NCBI RefSeq assembly: GCF_000428125.1
Contig: NZ_ATZI01000015.1
Coordinates: forward strand, 1-59,805
Direction of reading: 5' to 3'
From: Bacteroides graminisolvens DSM 19988 = JCM 15093
GTDB lineage: Bacteria; Bacteroidota; Bacteroidia; Bacteroidales; Bacteroidaceae
Length of the DNA stretch: 59,805 nucleotides
Position 1 is the first letter of the stretch; every line of letters begins with the position of its first letter. This document shows positions 27,818 to 37,526 of the stretch, piece by piece. A model generated the notes under the pieces. That model had not been told where the DNA came from. It did no database searches and was given only the letters and a program-made list of their open reading frames with translations. Both the position numbers and the translations under genes were made by a program.

Positions 27818-29482
27818 ATGTACTCCGATAAAAAGAACATCCTTCAACTGGTAGCGCTTCTGAAAGCGCACGGCGTAACGAAAATAGTATTGTGCCCCGG
27901 CAGCCGTAACGCACCGATCATTCACACGTTGGTTACGCATCCGGATTTCACCTGTTATTCAATGACTGATGAGCGAAGTGCAGGCTTTTTCGCTATCGGA
28001 CTAGCGCTGCATGGCGGTAAGCCGGCAGCGGTATGCTGTACTTCGGGTACGGCGTTGCTAAACCTGCATCCGGCTGTGGCCGAGGCTTTTTATCAGCAGG
28101 TGCCGCTGGTTGTTATATCGGCCGACCGCCCCGCGGCATGGATCGGACAAATGGACGGACAAACGTTGCCTCAACCGGGTGTATTCCAATCGCTCGTAAA
28201 GAAATCCGTTAACTTACCGGAGATACATACGGAGGAAGACGAATGGTATTGCAACCGACTGATCAACGAGGCGCTTCTGGAAGTAAACCATCACGGTAAA
28301 GGACCGGTACACATCAACGTGCCTCTGGCGGAACCTCTGTTCCAATTTACCACCGAAACATTGCCCGAAGTACGCGTAATGACCCGCTACCAAGGGTTGA
28401 ACGTGTACGACCGCGACTACAACGACCTCATTGAGCGGCTGAACAAATACAAGAAACGAATGGTCATTGTGGGACAAATGAGCCTGATTTATCTGTTCGA
28501 AAAGAAATATTCCAAGCCTCTTTATAAACAGTTTACATGGCTCACCGAGCACATAGGCAACCAAACCGTACCGGGCATTCCCATCAAGAACTTTGATGCC
28601 GCACTGTATGCCATGGATGAAGAGACACAAGAAAAAATGGTGCCCGAACTGGTGATTACCTACGGCGGACATATTGTTTCCAAACGTCTGAAGAAATACC
28701 TTCGGGAACATCCGCCTGTGGAGCATTGGCACGTATCGGCAGACGGTTCGGTGACCGATTTATATGGTTCGCTCACTACCATCATCGAGATGGACCCGTT
28801 TGAATTTCTGGAGAAGATTGCTTTTCTGCTCGAAAACAACACACCCGATTATCCGCGGCTATGGGAAAACTATTGCAAGGACATACCACTGCCCCAGTTC
28901 CCCTACTCGGAAATGTCGGCCATTGGGAGCCTCATCGGTTCCTTGCCTCTGCAATGTGCGCTGCATTTGGCCAACAGTTCGGTCATTCGTTATGCCCAGC
29001 TATTCCCGGTATCAAATAGCATTGAAGTGTGTTGTAACCGCGGAACAAACGGAATAGAAGGATCATTGTCTACCGCCATCGGCTATGCGGTGGCCTCGGA
29101 GAAGCTAAACTTTATCGTTATCGGAGACCTTAGTTTCTTTTACGACATGAATGCTATCTGGAACCGGAACATTGGGAACAACATCCGCATCATGCTGCTC
29201 AATAATGGTGGAGGCGAAATTTTCAACACACTGCCCGGACTGGAAATGTCGGGGCGCTCGCATCAGTTCATTACTGCCGTGCACACCACATCCGCCAAAG
29301 GATGGGCAGAGGAAAGAGGTTTTCTTTACCTTCGGGCGGAAGATGAAACTCAGCTGGAGGAAGCCATGAAAACCTTCACTCAGCCCGAGATGCTTGCACA
29401 ACCTCTCTTAATGGAAGTTTTTACCAACAAGAATAAAGACTCCCGCATACTAAAAGACTATTATCACCAACTAAAAAAATAA
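27818..29482 (+). CDS. menD: SEPHCHC synthase (2-succinyl-5-enolpyruvyl-6-hydroxy-3-cyclohexene-1-carboxylate synthase)
   Basis: This 554-residue thiamine diphosphate enzyme joins isochorismate and 2-oxoglutarate with loss of CO2. The N-terminal pyrimidine-binding domain shows [24 protein letters not shown] and [18 protein letters not shown]. The C-terminal domain has [19 protein letters not shown] and the cofactor motif [14 protein letters not shown] ... NNGGGEIF. Length is normal. It sits 4 bp before menB. Confidence 0.96.
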   Translation: MYSDKKNILQLVALLKAHGVTKIVLCPGSRNAPIIHTLVTHPDFTCYSMTDERSAGFFAIGLALHGGKPAAVCCTSGTALLNLHPAVAEAFYQQVPLVVISADRPAAWIGQMDGQTLPQPGVFQSLVKKSVNLPEIHTEEDEWYCNRLINEALLEVNHHGKGPVHINVPLAEPLFQFTTETLPEVRVMTRYQGLNVYDRDYNDLIERLNKYKKRMVIVGQMSLIYLFEKKYSKPLYKQFTWLTEHIGNQTVPGIPIKNFDAALYAMDEETQEKMVPELVITYGGHIVSKRLKKYLREHPPVEHWHVSADGSVTDLYGSLTTIIEMDPFEFLEKIAFLLENNTPDYPRLWENYCKDIPLPQFPYSEMSAIGSLIGSLPLQCALHLANSSVIRYAQLFPVSNSIEVCCNRGTNGIEGSLSTAIGYAVASEKLNFIVIGDLSFFYDMNAIWNRNIGNNIRIMLLNNGGGEIFNTLPGLEMSGRSHQFITAVHTTSAKGWAEERGFLYLRAEDETQLEEAMKTFTQPEMLAQPLLMEVFTNKNKDSRILKDYYHQLKK

Positions 29483-29486
29483 ATAT

Positions 29487-30311
29487 ATGAGTACATCTAG
29501 AGAATGGACTACCATCAAAGAATACGAAGAGATTCTGTTTGACTATTATAACGGAATTGCCCGCATCACCATCAACCGCGAGCGTTACCGCAATGCCTTT
29601 ACGCCCACAACGACCGGTGAAATGAGTGATGCTTTGCGCATCTGCCGTGAAGAAGCCGATATTTGGGTGGTTGTCATTACCGGTGCAGGCGACAAAGCGT
29701 TCTGCTCGGGTGGTGATCAAAATGTGAAAGGAAGAGGCGGATACATTGGTAAGGACGGGGTTCCCCGCCTCAGCGTGCTCGATGTGCAAAAGCAAATTCG
29801 CTCCATCCCCAAGCCGGTCATTGCCGCTGTTAACGGATATGCTATTGGTGGCGGACATGTGTTGCACGTGGTTTGTGACCTTTCCATCGCATCGGAGAAT
29901 GCCATCTTCGGACAAACAGGACCTCGCGTGGGGAGCTTTGATGCCGGATTTGGTTCTTCTTACCTGGCACGTGTGGTAGGACAAAAGAAAGCCCGTGAAA
30001 TTTGGTTCCTCTGTCGCCAATACAATGCGCAAGATGCGTTGAACATGGGCTTGGTCAACAAAGTGGTTCCGCTGGAACAGCTCGAAGATGAATACGTACA
30101 GTGGGCAGAAGAAATGATGTTGCTTAGTCCGCTGGCCCTGCGCATGATTAAAGCCGGTTTGAACGCCGAGCTGGATGGTCAGGCCGGTATTCAGGAATTG
30201 GCAGGCGATGCCACCATGCTTTATTATTTGACGGACGAAGCGCAAGAAGGGAAAAACGCTTTCCTCGAGAAACGGAAACCCGACTTCAAGAAGTTCCCCA
30301 AATTACCTTAA
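29487..30311 (+). CDS. menB: 1,4-dihydroxy-2-naphthoyl-CoA synthase
   Basis: This 274-residue crotonase-fold enzyme closes the second ring of the naphthoquinone from o-succinylbenzoyl-CoA. Signature parts are [64 protein letters not shown] and the C-terminal [14 protein letters not shown]. All match MenB rather than general enoyl-CoA hydratases. It is followed after 27 bp by menC. Confidence 0.96.
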   Translation: MSTSREWTTIKEYEEILFDYYNGIARITINRERYRNAFTPTTTGEMSDALRICREEADIWVVVITGAGDKAFCSGGDQNVKGRGGYIGKDGVPRLSVLDVQKQIRSIPKPVIAAVNGYAIGGGHVLHVVCDLSIASENAIFGQTGPRVGSFDAGFGSSYLARVVGQKKAREIWFLCRQYNAQDALNMGLVNKVVPLEQLEDEYVQWAEEMMLLSPLALRMIKAGLNAELDGQAGIQELAGDATMLYYLTDEAQEGKNAFLEKRKPDFKKFPKLP

Positions 30312-30338
30312 TCAATTCCCGAATCTAACTGTTTCGTG

Positions 30339-31367
30339 ATGTATAACATTCAAATAACTCCCCGCCTGCTGCACTTCAAACAGCCGGCGGGGACTTCAAG
30401 AGGCGTTTACAACACCCGCAAAGTGTGGTACATAGAAATTTCTTCTATGGAAAACCCTTCCATAAAAGGCATAGGCGAATGTGCACCTTTGCCAAACTTA
30501 AGTTGTGACGATGTTCCCCAGTACGAAGAAGTACTGCAACAGGCATGCAGCAGAGTAGCCCGGGAAGGCAACATCCCAACCGAATCGTTGCGCAATTATC
30601 CATCCATCTTGTTCGGATTAGAAACCGCTCTGCGTCATTATGAAACAGAAAGTCTGGCTTTATGGGACACTCCTTTTTCACGAGGCGAAGCGGGTATTCC
30701 CATCAACGGACTGATATGGATGGGAAACTTCGAGGAAATGTACCGGCAAATCGAAGCTAAAATGGAGGCCGGTTACCGCTGCATCAAGTTAAAGATTGGT
30801 GCCATTGACTTCGATGCGGAGCTAACACTGCTGAAACACATACGCTCTCGCTTCAGCGTAAAGGATATCGAGTTGCGCGTTGATGCCAATGGAGCTTTCT
30901 CACCCGCAGAAGCCATGCATAAGCTCGACGCATTGTCTAAGTTAGATTTGCATTCCATTGAGCAACCCATACGGGCGGGACAATGGGAGGAAATGGCTCG
31001 GTTAACAGCCCGCACGCCCCTGCCCATCGCACTCGATGAAGAACTGATAGGGCACAACTTACCTGAAATTAAGAAAGAACTTCTCTCAGCCATTCGTCCG
31101 CAATACATCATTTTGAAACCTTCTCTGCACGGAGGCATCTGCGGCAGCAATGAGTGGATTGCAGAAGCCGAAAAGCAAAACATTGGCTGGTGGGTAACCT
31201 CGGCACTTGAATCGAACATCGGGCTCAACGCCATTGCTCAATGGTGCGCCACGCTACACAATGCGTTGCCTCAGGGCTTGGGAACCGGGCAACTATTTAC
31301 CGATAACATTGACCTGCCACTTGAAATCCGAAAAGATTGCTTGTGGTTTTGCGCTGAAAAGCCATGA
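30339..31367 (+). CDS. menC: o-Succinylbenzoate synthase
   Basis: This 342-residue enolase-superfamily enzyme dehydrates SHCHC to o-succinylbenzoate. The N-terminal capping domain is followed by the barrel with the catalytic lysine pair in YRCIKLKIG, metal ligands in ELRVDANGAF, HSIEQPI and ALDEELIG, and the second catalytic lysine in YIILKPSLHGG. I chose ATG 30339; the GTG one codon earlier is less likely. It overlaps menE by 4 bp. Confidence 0.93.
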   Translation: MYNIQITPRLLHFKQPAGTSRGVYNTRKVWYIEISSMENPSIKGIGECAPLPNLSCDDVPQYEEVLQQACSRVAREGNIPTESLRNYPSILFGLETALRHYETESLALWDTPFSRGEAGIPINGLIWMGNFEEMYRQIEAKMEAGYRCIKLKIGAIDFDAELTLLKHIRSRFSVKDIELRVDANGAFSPAEAMHKLDALSKLDLHSIEQPIRAGQWEEMARLTARTPLPIALDEELIGHNLPEIKKELLSAIRPQYIILKPSLHGGICGSNEWIAEAEKQNIGWWVTSALESNIGLNAIAQWCATLHNALPQGLGTGQLFTDNIDLPLEIRKDCLWFCAEKP

Positions 31368-32464
31368 TTACAGAAGAAAGAACACAGTCCATTACACTGA
31401 ACGGCATTACGTACAATGCCCAGGAAATCAAAGAACTGAACCAATCGGTTACGGACGAGCCGCCTGTTATCCTCAGAGATCTCTATGCTTTTCTGGACGA
31501 CTGGTATTCGCCCTCACCTACCCTGGTTGTGCACACATCGGGCTCAACAGGAACGCCCAAACCAATCACTGTATTGAAAGAGCAGATGATAAAGAGCGCG
31601 CAGCTGACTTGCGATTATTTGCAATTAAGGCGGGGAGACACCGCTTTGCTATGCATGCCTCTGCAATACATTGCCGGCAAAATGATGGTAGTGCGGGCAC
31701 TGGTAGCGGGTTTGAATCTGCTGATCAGAGAACCTTCCGGGCACCCGTTGGCGCATCTTCACTCCCCTTTGCGTTTTGCTGCTATGATACCGCTGCAAGT
31801 GTACAACTCACTTCAAAACCCGGCCGAGCGACAAGCTTTGTGTGGCATCGAACAACTCATTATTGGTGGCGGAGCCATTAACTCTTCTCTGGAAGAGGAA
31901 ATAAAAACATTACCGGGGGCGGTTTATTCAACGTACGGCATGACCGAAACCCTATCGCACATTGCCCTGCGGCGCCTCAACGGTCCCAATGCCTCATCAC
32001 ATTACCAACCTTTTGAACAGGTGAAGTTGTCCTTATCCGACCAAGGGACTTTGGTTATTGATGCGCCTTCTGTATGCGCAGAACAGCTTGTGACCAATGA
32101 TGTAGCCCGTATTTTCGACGACGGAAGTTTCACGATTCTGGGAAGGAAAGACAATATAATCAATACGGGAGGAGTCAAGGTGCAAACCGAATGGGTGGAG
32201 GAGCAACTGCGCCCGCTCATCGGGACAGACTTTGCCATCACCTCGGTACCGCACAGTCAACTCGGTGAAGCTGTTGTGCTACTTCTCAAACATGCTGAGA
32301 ATATAAATACAGATACGCTCCGAACACAGATGGATGAATTCTTGCCGAAGTATCATTCGCCCAAATACATTTTAATAACGCATAGCATACCGCAGACCGG
32401 TAGCGGTAAGATAGACCGGGCGGGCTGCAAAGAGCTTGCCCAAAGATTGATGGAACAGCATTGA
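31364..32464 (+). CDS. menE: o-Succinylbenzoate-CoA ligase
   Basis: This 366-residue adenylating enzyme activates o-succinylbenzoate with CoA. The ATP-binding motif VVHTSGSTGTPKP, STYGMTETLSHIALR, and the C-terminal LGRKDNIINTGGVKVQ and TGSGKIDR are all visible. It is about 100 residues shorter than E. coli MenE, mainly in the N-terminal domain, but no key motif is missing. It is the last gene of the operon. A tandem repeat array starts 65 bp downstream; menA and menH are not in the window. Confidence 0.92.
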   Translation: MITEERTQSITLNGITYNAQEIKELNQSVTDEPPVILRDLYAFLDDWYSPSPTLVVHTSGSTGTPKPITVLKEQMIKSAQLTCDYLQLRRGDTALLCMPLQYIAGKMMVVRALVAGLNLLIREPSGHPLAHLHSPLRFAAMIPLQVYNSLQNPAERQALCGIEQLIIGGGAINSSLEEEIKTLPGAVYSTYGMTETLSHIALRRLNGPNASSHYQPFEQVKLSLSDQGTLVIDAPSVCAEQLVTNDVARIFDDGSFTILGRKDNIINTGGVKVQTEWVEEQLRPLIGTDFAITSVPHSQLGEAVVLLLKHAENINTDTLRTQMDEFLPKYHSPKYILITHSIPQTGSGKIDRAGCKELAQRLMEQH

Positions 32465-32529
32465 TCGGCTACACAAAGGATTTTAATCGGCACGTTTACA
32501 ACAATTTTATTGCTGGTGAACAAATGTCA

Positions 32530-32621
32530 TATACACCCGGGTGTACAGACCTTGTACACCCCCATGTATGATACTTGTACACCCGGATGTACAGCCTGTG
32601 TACACCCGGGTGTATATAAGA
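32530..32621. repeat. Tandem array, four 23-bp units with palindromic core
   Basis: Four exact-length 23-bp units start at 32530, 32553, 32576 and 32599. Units 1 and 4 carry the perfect palindrome TACACCCGGGTGTA; units 2 and 3 carry the variants TACACCCCCATGTA and TACACCCGGATGTA. The array lies between the convergent menE and lipoprotein genes. Units can pair with each other, so it could act as a terminator-like structure or a binding-site cluster. Open frames across it are artefacts of the repeat. Confidence 0.9.
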
Positions 32622-32656
32622 TTTTGCCACGAGGAAATAAAGAAAAGCTAACCAGC

Positions 32657-33025
32657 TTATTTCTCCATCTCAATATCGATATTAGTACTGTCCCACTTGC
32701 ACATTTGTCCGGTTGCGGCATCAACCACAAAACCCGGCCAGAACAAGATATTTATCACTGCAACCGCATCAAATTTCGTATCTAACTTCAAAGGCGTGGG
32801 ACGGTAGCCTTCTTTCTTAGCAATCAAGTACTTGCTGGAAAGTTCTTTTTTGATACGTACTGACGTAGTATTGTTGTCCTTAATCTCGGCAATCTTCACC
32901 CCATCATCATAAATCTTGATGCCATTTTCGCCATTGAAGGTTATGGCTTGTTTAGATGGAGTAAAAAGAGTACAACAAGACGACAGCAACATGGCCGGCA
33001 AAACAAATAAAAGAATCTTTTTCAT
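32657..33025 (-). CDS. Conserved lipoprotein of unknown function
   Basis: A 122-residue protein with lipoprotein signal MKKILLFVLPAMLLSSC (lipidated Cys 17). The mature part is beta-rich (ITFNGENGIKIYDDGVKIAEI, KEGYRPTPLKLDTKF), which resembles PEGA-type surface repeats. It ends with a hydrophobic segment NILFWPGFVVDAATG and a polar tail. Similar small lipoproteins are common in Bacteroides from memory; no function is known. It stands alone. Confidence 0.75.
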   Translation of the reverse strand: MKKILLFVLPAMLLSSCCTLFTPSKQAITFNGENGIKIYDDGVKIAEIKDNNTTSVRIKKELSSKYLIAKKEGYRPTPLKLDTKFDAVAVINILFWPGFVVDAATGQMCKWDSTNIDIEMEK

Positions 33026-33122
33026 ATTAGTATGTATTAAAATTAGTAAGTGCTAGTTTACCAGGGCTTCTGTTATCGTTGATAATTGTTAAGTCTTAGC
33101 TATAGCTTTTGCAAAAATCCAT

Positions 33123-33161
33123 AAAAAAAGGATAAAACACAAACGATTCTATCCTTTTTTT
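33123..33161. terminator. Terminator after the xylan operon
   Basis: AAAAAAAGGATA pairs with TATCCTTTTTTT, with T runs in both reading directions. It lies 5 bp after the uxuA stop on the minus strand. Confidence 0.85.
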
Positions 33162-33165
33162 ATTC

Positions 33166-34338
33166 TTAATCTTTCATTTCGTCTCTGATTACGGCCATCA
33201 TACCTTCCACCTGTGCCAAGGCAAGCATCCGTCCGTGAAAAGAATATCCGGGATTGTAACCTTTATCGGCATCGTCAAGCATCAATCGGCCATGATCCAC
33301 TCGCATAGGCAAGTCGGCACGCTCTTTCTCAAAAATGCGAACCAGATCAACCAAATGTCCGCGACCCTCCAGATGAGAAGCTTCGATGAAGTTTCCATCG
33401 GGCGTAGCGTTTGTGCTACGCAGATGCACAAAATGAGTACGCGAGGCAAAGCGACGGGCTAGTTGAGGCACGTCATTATGAAGTCCGGCACTCAGTGAAC
33501 CGGCGCAAAAGGTAAGTCCATTGTGCGGATTATCTACAGCCTGCAAGAACCAATCGATATCTTCCGCACTGGTTACAATGCGGGGCAATCCCAATACCTG
33601 ATAAGGAGGATCATCGGGGTGAATGCACATGTTGATGCCCCACTCTTCGCACACCGGCATAATGGCAGCAAGGAAATAGCGCAAGTTCTCACGCAATCCG
33701 TCCCGGTCGATGCCGTTATACAACTGAAGCAGGCGTTTAAAAATAGCAACCGGATTTTGATCGCCTTCTTTTATATTACCGTTAACGAACCCCTGTGTCT
33801 TCACGATAATCGTATCAACCAGTTCATCCTTTTCTGCCTGCGTTATGGTCCGATCAAGTTCGTCAACCTGACGCAATTCATCGGCAGTATAATCAGACTC
33901 GGCATGTTCTCTGTTCAGTATCTTACAGTCAAAGTAAGCAAAGCGGATCTTATCAAAATAGAGCGACGAGGTACCATCGGCCCAAGGGTGAGCCAGATCC
34001 GTGCGAATCCAGTCGATCACCGGCATAAAGTTATAGCAAACGGTGGTAATGCCTGCACGGCCTAAGTTGGCCAGACTGATTTTATAATTCTCAATCAGTT
34101 CGTCGCGCTGAGCACCTCCGTATTTGATCGATTCGGAAACGGGCAGACTTTCAACGACCGACCACTTCAGGCCGAATGATTCAATATACTGTTTCATTTC
34201 CGTGATGGCTTCGAAGCTCCACACTTCGCCATTGGGAATATGATGAAGGGCTGTAACAATGCCCTCCACTCCTATTTGTTTAAGCATGGGAAGTGTAATC
34301 TTATCACCCTTCCCAAACCATCTCCATGTTTTCTCCAT
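33166..34338 (-). CDS. uxuA: Mannonate dehydratase
   Basis: A 390-residue cytosolic enzyme that dehydrates D-mannonate to 2-keto-3-deoxygluconate, the step that feeds glucuronate-derived carbon into central metabolism. Family signatures include MEKTWRWFGKGD, GIVTALHHIPNGEVW, CIHPDDPPYQVLGLPRIV, HFVHLRST and the C-terminal RVDHGRLMLDDADKGYNPGYSFHGRMLALAQVEG region (metal ligands Cys/His). It is the last gene of the glucuronoxylan operon and makes sense of the two glucuronidases upstream. uxaC and uxuB are not in the window. Confidence 0.95.
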   Translation of the reverse strand: MEKTWRWFGKGDKITLPMLKQIGVEGIVTALHHIPNGEVWSFEAITEMKQYIESFGLKWSVVESLPVSESIKYGGAQRDELIENYKISLANLGRAGITTVCYNFMPVIDWIRTDLAHPWADGTSSLYFDKIRFAYFDCKILNREHAESDYTADELRQVDELDRTITQAEKDELVDTIIVKTQGFVNGNIKEGDQNPVAIFKRLLQLYNGIDRDGLRENLRYFLAAIMPVCEEWGINMCIHPDDPPYQVLGLPRIVTSAEDIDWFLQAVDNPHNGLTFCAGSLSAGLHNDVPQLARRFASRTHFVHLRSTNATPDGNFIEASHLEGRGHLVDLVRIFEKERADLPMRVDHGRLMLDDADKGYNPGYSFHGRMLALAQVEGMMAVIRDEMKD

Positions 34339-34377
34339 GATACTAAGTTCTTTTTATGAAGCAAAGTTACGCATTAT

Positions 34378-36438
34378 TTATCGGGGAGCATTCTCGTGGT
34401 TGGAAATATGGAGCTTAAATCTTTTCAGACTGTCCAAATCATGCACGGGTCTTTCCAATTCATGCGGTATAGGCATTTGGCTATATTGTTGAAAATAAAG
34501 TAAGCAGCCGTCTTTCCACCACATGGCATCACGCGTTTGAATCTTCAATCGGCGTTGCACCTCTTTGAAACGGTTGCTGTCAACCAAGCCTTCAAAAGCA
34601 TCCCATGTTTTTTGGAATGAACGAGTCTGCTGTAATCCTTTATCATAAGTATAACAGAGTTCTTCCCAAAGCGTACGCCCGTTCTTCATTTTAAAATCCC
34701 ACGGCACATGATGGAACCACAGAATCAAGTTCTCGGGACACGTTTGCACATCATCATACAAATCACACAATGGAGACTGATACTGTGCCACCGCATTGCT
34801 ACCCGTCTTACTGCGATCGAAACCGACTCCAACCTTATCAGCCTTATGATAATAGCCCGGCAACCAGTCGGCACGCGCTCCCGGCACTTCGCACCAAGGT
34901 TCGGGTCCGTAATGATGTCCGAAAGCAAATATATGATGCAAGCCCAGTGGCATCATATAATTCACGGCAGCCTCACGAGATTCCATCATCATTTTTTCGG
35001 TAGCCGACAAAAAAGAAGCAGAGCTTGCAGCATCCGGGAAGGTCTGCTTCAGCCATTCGTCTGCTATTTGTTCCGAAGACAATTCATGATTCCATGCCAA
35101 ACGGCCAAATGCATACCAGTTAGATTGGGCAAACGTGTGTCCGCACCAATTATCCTCGTCGCCGATATTAGCCACTCCTGCCATAGCAGTCAGCGCATGA
35201 GGGTAAACAGATCCATCGGTAACACGCGCCACAGTAGAGCCTTTGCCTTTTTGATACGTATCACTTTCCAGACATTCCTTCCACATGGGAGCCAAATAAA
35301 CCAGATGATTAGAGAAGCCCAAGTATTCTTGGGTAATCTGAAACTCGGGCATAACCGGTGTCTTTTTCATGGCGCCGAACAGCGGACTAAACGGTTCGCG
35401 CGGCTGAAAATCAATCGGTCCGTTTTTCACCTGAACAATCACGTTATCATGAAATTGCCCGTCGAGAGGCATAAACTCCTGATATGCCTGCTTGGCACGA
35501 TCCTGATCTCCGGGATTATACACAAAAGCCCTCCACATAACAATACCCTTATGCGGTTTCAAAGCCTCGGCAAGCATATTGGCTCCATCGGCATGCGTAC
35601 GCCCAAAGTCCTGCGGACCGGGCAACCCTTCGGAGTTAGCTTTCACTAGAAACCCTCCAAAGTCGGGAATCAGTTTATAAATCTCGTTGACTTTATCAAT
35701 CCACCATTTGCGCACATTCTTATCCAGAGGATCCGAAGTAGACAGTCCGCCCAGTTCGGCAGGTGATGAGAAGTTAATAGACAAGTATACTTTGAGTGCG
35801 TAGGGACGGAACACGTTGGCCAAAGCCTGCACTTTCTGTAAGTATGCAGCAGAGAGCACTTCCGGACTTGCATTCACATTATTCAGTACCGTACCGTTGA
35901 CTCCGATCGAAGCATTGGCACGGGCGTATGCTTCATAACGCGGAGACAGAGTTGCCGGCAGTTCGTCCCAATTCCACAACGAGCGACCCGCGTAACCCCG
36001 TTCAATCGTGCGGTCCAAATTGTCCCAATGATTCAGTATACGTATTTTATAAGATGGAGATTCTTTGATGTCGAGCCGGTTCATCGATGCCCCCGTCTGC
36101 TGCATGCGCAACAGTTGAAAGACTCCATACAAAAGACCGGCATCACCTATTGAACTGATTGTGATACTCTTACCATCTGTAGCTGTCCGAATCCAATAGC
36201 CATCGCCACCCAGTCCACGTTCAACTTTACTTTTGTCGACCTTGAGCACCACCGGCACGCCACGCCATCCGTGTTTCAACTCAGCAACAGCCACTTGAAT
36301 GGTTGGTGTCATTTTACGAGTTATCACTTCAGCGGCTGTTTTCGGTGCAGGCATCCGAAGCCATAAACTATCTGCTTCACTAGCATACGAACCCGATGCT
36401 AAACAACAAAATATCAGTAAACAGAAAAATCTAATCAT
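34378..36438 (-). CDS. GH67 alpha-glucuronidase
   Basis: A 686-residue exported enzyme that removes 4-O-methyl-glucuronic acid from the non-reducing end of aldouronic oligosaccharides. It has a signal peptide (MIRFFCLLIFCCLASGSYA). GH67 features include LNHWDNLDRTIERGYAGRSLWNW, GFLVKANSEGLPGPQDFGRTHADGANMLA with acidic catalytic residues, and FHHVPWDFKMKNGRTLWEELCY. Length is typical. I chose ATG 36438 so that the signal peptide starts the protein. It lies 39 bp before uxuA. Confidence 0.93.
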   Translation of the reverse strand: MIRFFCLLIFCCLASGSYASEADSLWLRMPAPKTAAEVITRKMTPTIQVAVAELKHGWRGVPVVLKVDKSKVERGLGGDGYWIRTATDGKSITISSIGDAGLLYGVFQLLRMQQTGASMNRLDIKESPSYKIRILNHWDNLDRTIERGYAGRSLWNWDELPATLSPRYEAYARANASIGVNGTVLNNVNASPEVLSAAYLQKVQALANVFRPYALKVYLSINFSSPAELGGLSTSDPLDKNVRKWWIDKVNEIYKLIPDFGGFLVKANSEGLPGPQDFGRTHADGANMLAEALKPHKGIVMWRAFVYNPGDQDRAKQAYQEFMPLDGQFHDNVIVQVKNGPIDFQPREPFSPLFGAMKKTPVMPEFQITQEYLGFSNHLVYLAPMWKECLESDTYQKGKGSTVARVTDGSVYPHALTAMAGVANIGDEDNWCGHTFAQSNWYAFGRLAWNHELSSEQIADEWLKQTFPDAASSASFLSATEKMMMESREAAVNYMMPLGLHHIFAFGHHYGPEPWCEVPGARADWLPGYYHKADKVGVGFDRSKTGSNAVAQYQSPLCDLYDDVQTCPENLILWFHHVPWDFKMKNGRTLWEELCYTYDKGLQQTRSFQKTWDAFEGLVDSNRFKEVQRRLKIQTRDAMWWKDGCLLYFQQYSQMPIPHELERPVHDLDSLKRFKLHISNHENAPR

Positions 36439-36471
36439 CCTAACATGTATTTGGTATAACAAACTATTTTA

Positions 36472-37455
36472 TCAATCAAACGGATAAATCACTCCCCACT
36501 CTTTTCTTAATTGATCCATCAACTTCATGATACGCAATGTTTCAGCGTGAGGCATATAAGGAGATTCAATCCAACCTTCTCGTAAGGCTTCTATACAAGC
36601 ATACACCTGGTACTCGTATCCCGTAATTTGTGGCGGACAATTATAATGAGCTAACATTTCATAATCACCCGACACTACGGTAACCCGTTGGGGATTATTT
36701 ATGTTTTCAATAATAAGATGTCCTTTGGTTCCCGAAATAATGCCCTGCCTGTCGCTCATACACTCCATAGAACTATGCAACACCGCCATTTTATGATCTT
36801 TAAAGATAAGAGTTATGGCATTCTGAGAGTCAACTCCCGTATCCGTCTTTACACAAGTAGAAACAACTTTTTCAATCTCCGTGCCAAAGACCATGGATGC
36901 AAAATTCAGCGTATAAACACCTAAATCAAGCAATGCTCCACCAGCCAGAGCAGGCTGCAACATACGCTCTTTGTAACCGATGGGATACCCTAAATTGGCA
37001 GTTAGCATAGTAGGTTCCCCAATAACACCATTTGACACAAATTCATTAATGGTGCGCGACAGAGGCATGTAACGAGTCCAAATGGCTTCGGTAATGAAAA
37101 CATTTCTTTCACGAGCCAAATTTAGCAATTCTTCTGCCTGAGCAGCATTTGCAGTGAAGGCTTTTTCGCATAAGACAGCTTTTCCCTTCAACAAACACAT
37201 TTTAGCGTGCTCGTAATGATGAGAATGAGGAGTAGCAATGTAAACCAAATCAATATGTTCGTCTTGTAGCATTGCCTCGTAAGAAGAAAAAGAGTTCGCA
37301 ATTCCCCATTTTTGAGCAAAAGCCTTGGCTCTGTCAGCGTCTCGTGAAGCAACTCCATAAGCAATCACATCATCGCCCATTCCTTGGAGGGTAATCGCCA
37401 TTTTTTCGGCAATCCAACCGGTTCCTATAATTCCTATTCTAACCGTTTCAAACAT
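36472..37455 (-). CDS. Gfo/Idh/MocA-family oxidoreductase
   Basis: A 327-residue NAD(P)-dependent sugar oxidoreductase. The Rossmann motif IGIIGTGWIAEKMA is at the N-terminus. It is followed by VYIATPHSHHYEHAKMCLLKGKAVLCEKAF with the conserved EK lysine, and a C-terminal beta-sheet substrate domain. No signal peptide, so cytosolic. Its exact sugar is unknown; position inside the xylan operon suggests a uronate or pentose derivative. Confidence 0.88.
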   Translation of the reverse strand: MFETVRIGIIGTGWIAEKMAITLQGMGDDVIAYGVASRDADRAKAFAQKWGIANSFSSYEAMLQDEHIDLVYIATPHSHHYEHAKMCLLKGKAVLCEKAFTANAAQAEELLNLARERNVFITEAIWTRYMPLSRTINEFVSNGVIGEPTMLTANLGYPIGYKERMLQPALAGGALLDLGVYTLNFASMVFGTEIEKVVSTCVKTDTGVDSQNAITLIFKDHKMAVLHSSMECMSDRQGIISGTKGHLIIENINNPQRVTVVSGDYEMLAHYNCPPQITGYEYQVYACIEALREGWIESPYMPHAETLRIMKLMDQLRKEWGVIYPFD

Positions 37456-37526
37456 ATATTATTCTTTCATGCATTCAAACTCATTCTCACTAAAGCTTAT
37501 TTCAGGAACAAAAAAGTTGGGGGAAA

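Noticed and set aside
32530..32621. CRISPR array
   Set aside because: The units are directly adjacent with no unique spacers, and no cas gene is present.
32510..32785. Open frame with repeated HPGV-type residues across the 23-bp array
   Set aside because: It is a by-product of the tandem repeat and overlaps the lipoprotein gene on the other strand.
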